DNA from: Eledone cirrhosa
Lineage: Eukaryota; Mollusca; Cephalopoda; Octopoda; Eledonidae
Direction: 5' to 3'
NCBI GenBank assembly: GCA_964016885.1
Contig: OZ024741.1
Location: 412,410,749 to 412,474,748, forward strand
Length of the DNA stretch: 64,000 bases
This document shows, in pieces, positions 42,576 through 51,950 of the stretch. The notes under the pieces were generated by a model. It did not search any database and was not told the DNA's origin. It was given only the letters and a program-made list of their open reading frames with translations. A program made the position numbers and the translations under genes. Numbering within the stretch: the first letter of the stretch is position 1; every line of letters starts with the position of its first letter.

Positions 42576-42761
42576 GAAAAACCACAGATCCTCCATCTCA
42601 ACTCTACTTTTGAAAAGCAGAAGAACTGCTGCGAAACCAGTAAAGGAAATATATTTTTAAAAAAATAAGACTCCAGTTGCATTTTCGATTTCAACTTTTT
42701 TTCTTTATACTTTCACTCGTGTAGGACACCGGTTATTTTTCATTTTGTAAAAAAACCTCAC

Positions 42762-42768
<7 letters not shown>
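42576..42768 (+). mobile_element. Family j single unit
   Basis: Same order as the right half of 31500-31850 (CTACTTTTGAAAAGCAGAAG, GAAACCAGTAAAGG, TGCATTTTCGATTTC, TCGTGTAGGACACC). Confidence 0.78.

Positions 42769-42824
<56 letters not shown>
42769..42824. repeat. (TA)n tract
   Basis: Left flank of the long inverted-repeat element r. Confidence 0.97.
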
Positions 42825-42828
<4 letters not shown>

Positions 42829-44766
42829 ATGGTTAAACAAGGTTCAATGAATAAATCAAAGAATGAGTTTTACAATAGATTGGAAGCACTCAACAGTTAC
42901 GGTTTTCCGGAGTTATTAATATTAATTCAAAATACTTACAAAACAGACACTCCTGCGATCAAGTATATCCTATCATACATACCTCAGAGGCACTGAGCCA
43001 ACTTCAACAGCACGTCCCCATCAGATAAAATAAGATGACGCATGACATACCCCGACACAGGAGATGGCCAAGACTCAGACACGGCAGCGAGCAATACATG
43101 ACAAAACCCAGCACCCATACACCATAATATTGAAAACACGAAAAAAACCCACATATAACACATACAACATGCTCCTGGTTGCATTTGTAGGTGGTTTGGA
43201 TGCTCAGGTGACTCTCTATTGTTGTGATTGTTGGATATTTCCTTAATGTTCTGGGTTGTATAAATATTGTTGCTTAATTTAATTTAGTTTGTTTTTGGTT
43301 GAGTTCGGGTTGCCTTCGGGCCATTCTGGTCCTTGGCTCCTCTTTCTGTCACCTTCGTGAACACTTTGGAAGGGTTGCTGGTCTACTATATAGATAAAAA
43401 CTCTCTTGCATTTTGGGCTATATTTTTTTATGTTGGGCACTTTTATGGTTGTGGGCAATTTGTTGTTTTTGCTTTTTTCGCTTTTTGTTTTGAATCTGGT
43501 CCTTGTCCTCAGGACTCATGGGGTTTTGGGGTTTTGAAGTTTTGACTTGTATATTTATAGTATGTGTCTTTTAAATGATCCTATTACAATGGTTGGTCTG
43601 GAGCATTGATTTTGACAATTTTTTCAGTGACTTATTTATTGTATTGTATTGGATTGTGTTTGATTGGAAGGTGTCATCTTGAGTCTTTGGACAATGTGGT
43701 CTTTGTGTGTTTTTTTGATGGACGCATGTATGTAGTTTAATGATCAGGCCTTTTTTAAATTTAATTTTAAGGCCTGTTGGTCCTTTGGGCATTCAAATTG
43801 TTAATCTTAAAATTCTTTAAACATTTTAACTGTAATTATTTTCTGAATTATGTAGTGTGGGCTGTTTTCAATATAATATAAATAGTTTAATATTATATAA
43901 TAAATTTGGTAAAGTTTGCCTTCGTGAGGTTGTAGAGGCATTGTGTTTTCTTTCTCGTGTTTGTGGGTCCTTTAAATTTGATTTCATAAGGTTTGATTTT
44001 ATAAATTAGGTATGATAGTATACTTTAATATTAATGCAGATTCTTGTTGACTTTTGTGGCCTAAAATGTTATTCATTGCTCTGAACTGACTTAGGTTGGA
44101 TGTTTTGAATGTTAACGGTCAACCAGATTTGTTTTGATGTATATTGTATATATAGATGATTGTCTAAAGACTTGGTGTTGGCCTTCATGTGAGTGCACCC
44201 AATTATGTTTGGGGTTCCGATTGATGAATATTTTTGAATATTTCAATGGTTCAGTGAATTGAGTTTTTTCGTTTTCCTGGGGCTGAGCCCGAGTGTTGTT
44301 CTGGTTTGGTGTCTCCCTATGTTGTTGCATTATGGGAGTTATTCCTCTTTGTCTCTCTCTGTGGTCAACTCTCTTTTGTTTTCTGGGCTCCTGCTGGCTG
44401 TGTTGTCCCCTCATCTGTTTCTTCCTCTGTGCCTTTCTTTTCTTTCCTCTTTCTTCGGTGATTTGGATTGTTTGAGTCTTTGGCAGTTTTGTTGCTGCCG
44501 TGTGTTCTTTTGGGCTTTCTCACACGCACCCTCTCTGTTGTATGTGTTGTATGTATTTTTTTTCGTGTTTTCAATATTAGGGTATATGGGTGTTGGGTTT
44601 TGTCATGTATTGCTCGCTGCCGTGTCTGAGTCTTGGCCATCTGCTGTGTCGGGGTCATCTTATTTTATCTGATGGGGACGTGCTGTTGAAGTTGGCTCAG
44701 TGCCTCTGAGGTATGTATGATAGGATATACTTGATCGCAGGAGTGCCTGTTTTGTTAGTATTTTGA

Positions 44767-44771
<5 letters not shown>
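42825..44771. mobile_element. Element r: 1.9 kb with about 240-bp inverted terminal repeats
   Basis: Left arm 42919-43168 mirrors right arm 44542-44771 (GATCAAGTATATCCTATCAT / ATGATAGGATATACTTGATC). (TA)n lies outside both ends. The left extension holds a 55-codon frame (42829-42996, NEFYNRLEALNSYGFPELLI) that faintly resembles reverse-transcriptase thumb segments of Penelope-like elements. The 1.37-kb interior is degenerate, with short minus-strand K/N/Q-rich frames. ATCTGATGGGGACG (44660) may be a decayed hammerhead core. It may be the decayed longer relative of the short foldbacks. Confidence 0.6.

Positions 44772-44820
<49 letters not shown>
44772..44820. repeat. (TA)n tract
   Basis: Right flank of element r. 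Confidence 0.97.
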
Positions 44821-44824
<4 letters not shown>

Positions 44825-44900
44825 GGAATAGAATGAAACGAAATTTAATTTCTCACTCTTAGTACGGCAATTACTTAAATGCAAGTATATAATACATACT
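44821..44900 (+). mobile_element. Family p terminal fragment
   Basis: Contains GAATGAAACGAAATTTAATT and TTTCTCACTCTTAGTACGGC, as at 28815. Confidence 0.7.
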
Positions 44901-44901
44901 T

Positions 44902-44919
<18 letters not shown>

Positions 44920-44996
<77 letters not shown>
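44920..44996. repeat. (TA)n tract
   Basis: About 75 bp. Confidence 0.97.
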
Positions 44997-45000
<4 letters not shown>

Positions 45001-45607
45001 TGTATTCCTGTCTGTTTGTTCGTTTGTTCACGAACTCCTCCTATGGTTTTGGAGATAGACCCCCATAACCATATATATTCTGAAATTACATTGCCCAGGG
45101 TACTTGTATAAGTATATTTCATTTTAATAAATGGGTTCCCCCGCTGATAATTTTTTTCCTTCGATTTATATGAAATTTAAGCCATAGGTAAAGGACAAGA
45201 TATGATGCCTATTCACAAAATTTCAGCAAATTTCAATAATATTAAACCCCTTATTAGGGTTCCTCGGGGGCACAAACCCCCGATGAAAATTTTTTCACTT
45301 CGATTTATATGAAATTTAAACCATAGGTAATTGACAAAATATGATACCTATTCAAAAAAGTTTTGAATTGATATTTTGAAAAAATTATTTACAAGAAACA
45401 AAATAAGAATAAGATTTAATAATGTAATTTTGATTTGATATATTACAAAAAATAATGTTTTCCAATTTTTCATGCATTACATTTTACATTGAGTAATATT
45501 CAAATGCAGAGTTTTTCTCCATAATTTATAACACTGATTTAAAATCATCATCATTTTCTTACAAAAAATATGTGTGAAACGCAACAAGGCGCAGGTAATT
45601 CGGCTAG

Positions 45608-45608
<1 letters not shown>
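44997..45608 (+). mobile_element. Helentron/Helitron-like non-autonomous element with internal duplication
   Basis: Begins AAAGTTGTATTCCTGTCTGT and ends CGCAACAAGGCGCAGGTAAT then TCGGCTAGT. The GC-rich hairpin-like end followed by CTAGT fits Helitron/Helentron termini. Internally CTTCGATTTATATGAAATTT occurs at 45162 and 45300, a tandem copy of about 138 bp. Confidence 0.55.
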
Positions 45609-45683
<75 letters not shown>

Positions 45684-45700
45684 TCTGTGTGTATGTATGT
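45608..45700. repeat. (TA)n(TG)n(TA)n tract
   Basis: Compound dinucleotide repeat after the CTAGT end. Confidence 0.95.
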
Positions 45701-45824
45701 ATGTTTCTATGTGTGTGTGTGTACGCATTCGTGTAACTTTGTGTTATTTGCTCACCGAAATCTACTTGCTCAACAAGTTATTTCGAGTTTTCACCCTAGG
45801 TGGCGCAAACTACAACTGATACAA

Positions 45825-46010
45825 ATACAACAACATCAACAACAATAATATTAGCAGCAGCCGCAGCAAAAAAAAAACAACAACAACAATAATAATAACA
45901 TCAACAACAACATTAGCAGCAACAACAACAACATCAACAACAACAACACCAGCAACAACATCATCAACAGCAACAACAACATTAACAGTAGCATCAACAA
46001 CAACAGCGCA
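45825..46010. repeat. (AAC/ATC)n triplet tract
   Basis: Mixed AAC, ATC and AGC triplets. Confidence 0.9.
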
Positions 46011-46194
46011 CTGTGTAATTCTGAATATCCCTTAGAATTACGTTATAGGTACTCGTGTCTGTGTAACGTTCAGTCACAATCTCCTTATATATATAACCAG
46101 CAATTTCTCTGTCTGTCTGTCCGACAGTGGAAATACGTGCGTAGAGAGAGAGTGAGAGTGAAAGAAAGAGACAGACTACGAGAGGGGGATAGCG

Positions 46195-46203
46195 GGAGGG
46201 AGA

Positions 46204-46284
<81 letters not shown>
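46195..46284. repeat. (GA)n tract
   Basis: About 85 bp of GA. Confidence 0.97.
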
Positions 46285-46288
<4 letters not shown>

Positions 46289-46439
46289 TAGACGCTAAAA
46301 CACGTGCTATAGAAACATTACCTTCCCCTCTCCACTGATTTTGGTCACTGAGGCCGAGGGAATCGCTGGTTGCTATAGAGACACCTTGCACAAGCCAGAA
46401 GTAACCAGTTCGAGGCGGTTCTGACTTGACACCATGCAA

Positions 46440-46700
46440 AGAAGGTTTCCATTGAATTTGTAGTTTGAAGAAGGTTGCCATTGAATTTGTGGTTGTTGCT
46501 GCTGATAATAAGGACCATTTGAAGAAGGTTGCCATTGAATTTGTGGTTTGAAGAAGGTTGCCATTGAATTTGTGGTTGTTGCTGCTGATAATAAGGACCA
46601 TTTGAAGAAGGTTGCCATTAAATTTGTGGTTTGAAGAAGGTTGCCATTGAATTTGTGGTTGTTGCTGCTGATAATAAGCACCATTTGAAGAAGGTTGCTG
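46440..46700 (-). repeat. 83-bp minisatellite, about three units
   Basis: The anchor ATAATAAG occurs at 46505, 46588 and 46671 (83-bp steps). Within each unit, GAAGAAGGTTGCCATTGAAT is repeated at half-period. The minus frame 46739-46176 stays open through it (NGAYYQQQQPQIQWQPSSN), reading successive units in different frames. I do not call a gene. Confidence 0.85.
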
Positions 46701-46739
46701 CTGATGAGGTAATTTATTAATCAGATTGCGCAGTTCCAT

Positions 46740-47180
46740 AACCTACGTTTGATTTGTTCAATTTTTTTCTTCAATTTTTGTTGTTGTTTTTTTTAAATTT
46801 CTTATTGAAAAAATATAAATAATAAAATAAGGTTAGAAATTTAAATACAATTAAATACGATTTAATTTCCATTTCCAGCAGCCAATGTCCAGTGTTCAAT
46901 TTCATGAAAAAATTGGAAATAATTCAAAAAATTTAAGTTTAACTTTTGAATATTTGTTTTGACAATAAAAAAATATTTCCTTATTCACACCTAATGGTAT
47001 GATTAACATTTCATAGGAATACTTTTTCTAACCGCCAGTTATTTATTTTCTCCTTTTTCGTTTTAACATATATTTATTTCAAAGATTTCACCGTATAGAT
47101 AACATATATATTTATACATGCATAAAAGACACACCGAGAGACGGTGAACATGTGGTGCCGAAAAGATTTCTCATCCAAAT
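46740..47180. other. No feature recognised
   Basis: AT-rich spacer. Confidence 0.5.
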
Positions 47181-47204
47181 CTCAACAATATCAGTATATA
47201 CACT

Positions 47205-47255
47205 AGATTTGCTAGCAGAAAACCGCCCACCGGTTGGTTTTCTGCTAGTCTATAT
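47205..47255 (+). mobile_element. Helentron-like 3' terminus (hairpin plus CTAGT)
   Basis: TAGCAGAAAACC ... GGTTTTCTGCTA forms a 12-bp stem, followed at once by the end of CTGCTAGT. This fits a Helitron-group subterminal hairpin with a CTAG-type end. Confidence 0.5.
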
Positions 47256-47640
47256 ATATATAAAACTGGTGTTGTCTGTGTGTGTGTGTGTGTCCTCATT
47301 TTTGCAAAGTCTATACAAATCCACATTTCTACTCCGATTGACTTGAAACTTGCATTTATATATTCCTTGCCGTTTAAAGATATTAACTGCAGCTTTTATT
47401 TTTCAATTTTCTGTTGTTAAAGGGGTGTTAGGCGTCGGTTATCCATCTCCATCGCGCTCTTATAGTATCTGTCTGTATGCCTGGCTGTCTGTATTACGAC
47501 ATACTGACGAACATTGATGACGTATTATGTTCGCTATTTTCCGTTCATTGCCAGGGAACGTCTTCACGGACCAAAGTATCGTCTTCCGGTTTTCCTTCGG
47601 TTGCAACGTTTTTCGAAATATTTACTTCTGCGTTCACAGA
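47256..47640 (+). mobile_element. Possible Helentron 5' fragment
   Basis: AAACTGGTGTTGTCTGTGTG then GTGTCCTCATTTTTGC and TTGACTTGAAACTTGCATTT resemble the 5' ends of invertebrate non-autonomous Helentrons. It is cut off by the family q fragment. Confidence 0.4.
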
Positions 47641-47725
47641 TTGATGTTTTTAGTTTCAGAAGATCCTGTTAAGGGTGAAAGCAACGATTCTTTGCTTAAA
47701 CTTTAATCTGTTATTTTAATCTATA
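47641..47725 (+). ncRNA. Family q solo arm with hammerhead-like motif (47652-47702)
   Basis: AGTTT, CAGAAGA (U4A), stem II TCCT/AGGG (loop GTTA), GAAA, stem III AGCAA/TTGCT, cleavage after TT at 47697, AAACT (5 bp). Confidence 0.45.
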
Positions 47726-47753
47726 TATGTATATATATAAAACTGAAAAAGGA

Positions 47754-47787
47754 TGTATGTATGTATGTATGTATGTATGTATGTATG
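47754..47787. repeat. (TATG)n tract
   Basis: Immediately before the 5' end of unit F4. Confidence 0.95.
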
Positions 47788-48446
47788 TCAGGTCACCAGT
47801 TGGTGCTACTGGTAACATGTATCCCAGTACAACCTGTCCCATGGTCGGGTCGTTGGCGACTAAACTGGCAACCCCACCAAGGTTTCTTGGTGAGGAGGGT
47901 GACTTTGGACATCCTGCAGGACTAAAAACAAAACCTGTCAAAGGGCAAAGGAGCTCTTAAGAGTCAATGGCCATCCAAAATCACCGGGAGAGATGACCCC
48001 TTAGCCTTTGTCAAGGCAGAATTCTAGGAGAAGGAAAACTCTGATATAACACCTGCAACCCTGATGGTATCCAATGATGTTGACTTGTTCTTCTTTTTGG
48101 TAAATATCATCTTGGTTAAGAGAGTGGGACTGGCTTTGTGCAGTGCCTTTGCTCACTATAAAAGCTTCACGGCACAGGCATTGCTTTATATCTGGAGATC
48201 TCTCTGCACTTGTCGTCACATGGTACCATGGGCCCAGCACTATGTGTCAGTAATTGTCACAAGTGTAGTGTTTGTACCAGAGTTTTCAAGTCGCTGGCTG
48301 GACTCAAAAGTCACACTCGTTCAGCGCATCGGTAGGGGTTCTCCTACATGGATATAAAGTAGTGGCCGTACTCGAAAACGAGTTGGCAGCCACCATGTAT
48401 GTATGTATGTATGTATGTATGTATGTATGTATGTATGTATGTATGT
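47788..48446 (+). mobile_element. SINE-like unit F, full copy F4, with (TATG)n tail
   Basis: TCAGGTCACCAGTTGGTGCT at the 5' boundary and GGCAGCCACCATG at the 3' end, then about 12 TATG units. It is nearly identical to F1 in reverse orientation, including the C2H2-like finger coding region (48260-48330). The 3' hairpin is ACTCGAAAACGAGT. Confidence 0.78.
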
Positions 48447-48817
48447 CTTGACAAAGGCTAAGGGGTCATCTTCTAAGAGAAGTAAAACTCTGATATAACA
48501 CCTGCAACCCTGATGGTATCCAATGATGTTGACTTGTAAATTTTTTTTGGTAAATATCATCTTGGTTAAGAGAGTGGGACTGGCTTTGTGCAGTGCCTTT
48601 GCTCACTATAAAAGCTTCACGACACAGGCATTGCTTTGTATTTGGAGATCTCTCTGCACTTGTTGTCACATGGTACCATGGGCCCAGCACTATGTGTCAA
48701 TAATTGTCACAAGTGTAGTGTTTGTACCAGAGTTTTCAAGTCGCAGGCTGGACTAAAAAGTCACACTCGTTCAGCGCATCGGTAGTGGCCGTACTCGAAA
48801 ACGAGTTGGCAACCACC

Positions 48818-48848
<31 letters not shown>

Positions 48849-48879
48849 TGTATGTATGTATGTATGTATGTATGTATGT
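48447..48879 (+). mobile_element. SINE-like unit F, 5'-truncated copy F5, with (TATG)n tail
   Basis: Starts CTTGACAAAGGCTAAGGGGT inside F. It lacks 26 bp (GGGGTTCTCCTACATGGATA region) relative to F4 and ends in (TATG)n at 48821-48879. Confidence 0.78.
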
Positions 48880-51800
48880 TCTTCTGGTTTTATAATTTCA
48901 CAAAGTTTTACTAATAAAGAGAGAGTCGGTTTCTAACATAGACACAAGACTCTCTCATTGGAATTTACACAACATCAACTAGGTAGATATGTATGTCTGC
49001 ATGCATGCATGTGTAGATATGGATGTTATTGTATGTGTGGATGTGGATGTTTTGAGTTGTATGTGTGCATGTGTATATGCTTTGTATCTGTACATGTGTA
49101 TATGCAGTTATTAGATGCAAAATTTTTGGAATGTTTTACATATTTTTACTGTTCCATTAATGGATTGTACTTGTAATTTCCTAACTAGTTGTGTTCTTTC
49201 TGTTCCTGTGAAGCCTAGCTTCTCAAGATTTGTATTGAGGCAGTTACTAACATATCCCAGTGCCCCAACAATCACAGGCATAAATCTGAAGGTGTAATCA
49301 GGGTGGAGTATCTGCAGATTTCTCATCAGTCCAGCATAAATATTCTCCTTTTCACTAATCTTTGATATTATATTGGCATCTGCTGGGCAGCTAATTTCCA
49401 CTACTGTGCATGTTTTCTTCTCCCTGTCCCATATCATAATATCTGGTCTGTTATGCCTGCATTTTATTGGGGTTTTTACTGGAACATTCCACCAGTACTC
49501 TTTCATATGTACATGGATGTCTTCCACATTGTTGTAGCTTTTAATGTGTTTATCATCGGGGCTATCTCTTTTACGAACTGCATTGTACAGTGTTTTGGCC
49601 ACTACATCATGCCTCATAGGTAGATAGTACCGCGATGACATCTTTGGGCAGCTGCTGATGACATGGGTGATATCCTCGATGTTAGTTCTGCAGAGTCTGC
49701 ACTTGTTATCACATCTAGGTGTTTTGCCTGCATCTCTATCTCTTTTGTGAATCAGGTATTTCGTGCTAATCTCCTGTTCTTGGATTGCAAAAGCGTATCC
49801 TTCAAAGTGGGAGCCAATATAGCGGTTGTTGGTCCAAGATAGACTACTTTCCTTATCTATATTACTCTCACTCTGGAGCTTCCTGGCAACATATCCATGC
49901 ATGATTTTTTGCTGATAGGCATGCAGTTTTTCATCCATGGATTCACTGCGATACTGCTGAGCGACATCCCTGGGTGTGAGTTTTTGATTATCACACAGGG
50001 AATATCTCTCAAGGAGTTCCTTCCCAACTCTCATGATTTTATCTGTTTCATGCTGATAGACTTGCTCGAGAAGCGGGCTCCTACGCTTCGAGGTTCGTAG
50101 ATGTTGTCGGAGATATATGATGCGACATTCAAATGTTGTCTGGACTGATGTTAGGCCTCTGCCTCCCTGCCTACGTTTCAAGTAAAGGCGGTCTATGTCA
50201 CTGTTGATGTGGAAGTTTCCGGTGTTGTTCAGTATTTTTCGAGTTCCAATATCAACTGCTCGGATTTCGTCTATCGTCCAATTGCGTATTCCAAACGTTG
50301 GTGTTAGGACAGGCACAGCAAACACATTGTGAGCCACTGTTTTGTTTTGCGCAGAGAGTTCCGATGACCAGATCTTTCTTAATCGGGTGTAGTATTCCCT
50401 GGTTACGCGTTCTTTATTACAGATACCATTATAGGATATGTTCTCATCTATCCCCAGGTATCTGTAGCGGTCCTCATCAGATATCGGTGAAACAGTTAGA
50501 CCATTGATGACAATGTTGCTAGATTGGGTTGTTGTTTTTCCCCGCTTTACAGTCATGTATGAGCATTTATCTTGGCCAAACTCAATTCCTATATCCTTTG
50601 AGAACGTTGTAACCAGGTCAAGATTTTTCTTCATCCCATCCATGTTCTTGGCATAGAGTTTCAGATCGTCCACAAAGAAGTTATGGGTTAGGTTCGTATT
50701 TCTGTCCTCCTGTGAGCCAATGATGTATCCCTCACATTTCTTGAGCAGAAAGGACAAGGGGTTTAATGACAAGATGAACAATATCACAGAGAGACTGTCC
50801 TCCTGAAATACACCCCTGCAATATTTTATTTTATCAGTGAAAATAGAGTCCTCCCTCTCTGTCTTTAACCTTAGGATAGTAGCCCAAGAAGAAGACAGCC
50901 TCTCTATGGCTCTGACAATAATGTCTGGGACTTTAGCAAGTTGGAGGGCCTCTATCATCCAAGAGTGGGGAACAGAATCGAAAGCTTTCTTGTAGTCCAG
51001 CCAGACTGTAGTCATATTCCTCCTAAGTTGTCGCACCTCCGACATCGCATTTTGTTGATTAGGAGTTGTTCAGCACATCCCCAAACCCTTTTCTTTCCAG
51101 CTGCTTGTTCATCTGTGATGATGTTATTATTTTCACAGTGATCTTGCAGGAATAGGTTGAGGCAGGCTCTATACATATTATACATTAGGTTCTGGCATGC
51201 AATGGGTCGGTAGTTTTTTGCCAAGTGGGTGTCTTTGTTCTTGGGGACCAGTAACGTTTGTGCTAATGTAAACCATTCTGGTATAAGTGTATCTCCCTTA
51301 AGAACTTGTTGGTAGTGGTCAGTAAGATACCTCCGATAGAATATTAGTTTTTTGTACCAGTAGCCGACAATCATATCTCTTCCTGGTGTTTTCTTATCTT
51401 GGAGTTTTCCTATCACAGTCTCAAGGGTACCCTCACTTATTTCGTATGTTTTTGTTGTAGTGTAGGAGCAATAGTTCTTTCGGATTATTCTTAGCTACAC
51501 TGCATCTTGGTTGAAATTCTTCTTTTCACCCCATATTTTTCTCAAAAAGGAATCTATGTCTTTCTGGGATGGGGCCTCAGTGACACTTATTATTTTTCCA
51601 TTCATATCCCTATAGACTGATGTTTGGTTTCATCTGAATCTTTTATTAAGCATTTTTCTCTCATCTACCTTCTTCAGGTATCGGCGTTTTTCGCTAACAG
51701 CTCTCAATTCTTGTTTGAGGGTGATCAGCTTATATTGGAGAGTTCTGGTTCTACAGTTACCAAACATCGTCTCTATTTTATTTTTCACTCTTTGTTGGTG

Positions 51801-51883
51801 GGGAGTGAGATTTTTTTGTGTTTGTTTGCATGTAAGGAGCATTATCACATGTCCTATGTTTTTTCGTAGGTCAGCACTCTTTT
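48880..51883 (-). mobile_element. RLE-type LINE, family B, near full length (B4)
   Basis: 3' UTR 48880-49110, then a long frame 51045-49111. It contains VWLDYKKAFDSVPHSWMIEA, CRGVFQEDSLSVILFILSLN, NFFVDDLKLYAKNMDG (FVDD active site), LKRRQGGRGLTSVQTTFECR, CRLCRTNIEDITHVISSC, NRPDIMIWDREKKTCTVVEI and MPVIVGALGYVSN. Upstream frames 51416-51012 (KKTPGRDMIVGYWYKK) and 51848-51630 complete the pre-RT part. Only one or two frameshifts separate it from an intact protein. Both ends abut (TATG)n. Confidence 0.9.
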
Positions 51884-51884
51884 T

Positions 51885-51916
<32 letters not shown>

Positions 51917-51950
51917 TGTATGTATGTATGTATGTATGTATGTATGTATG
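51884..51950. repeat. (TATG)n tract
   Basis: About 16 units, with LINE B4's 5' end on one side and LINE E's 5' end on the other. Confidence 0.97.

Noticed and set aside
46176..46739. Gln-rich 187-aa frame as a gene
   Set aside because: Formed by an 83-bp minisatellite and a (GA)n tract read as SLSLSL; no domain and no conserved start.
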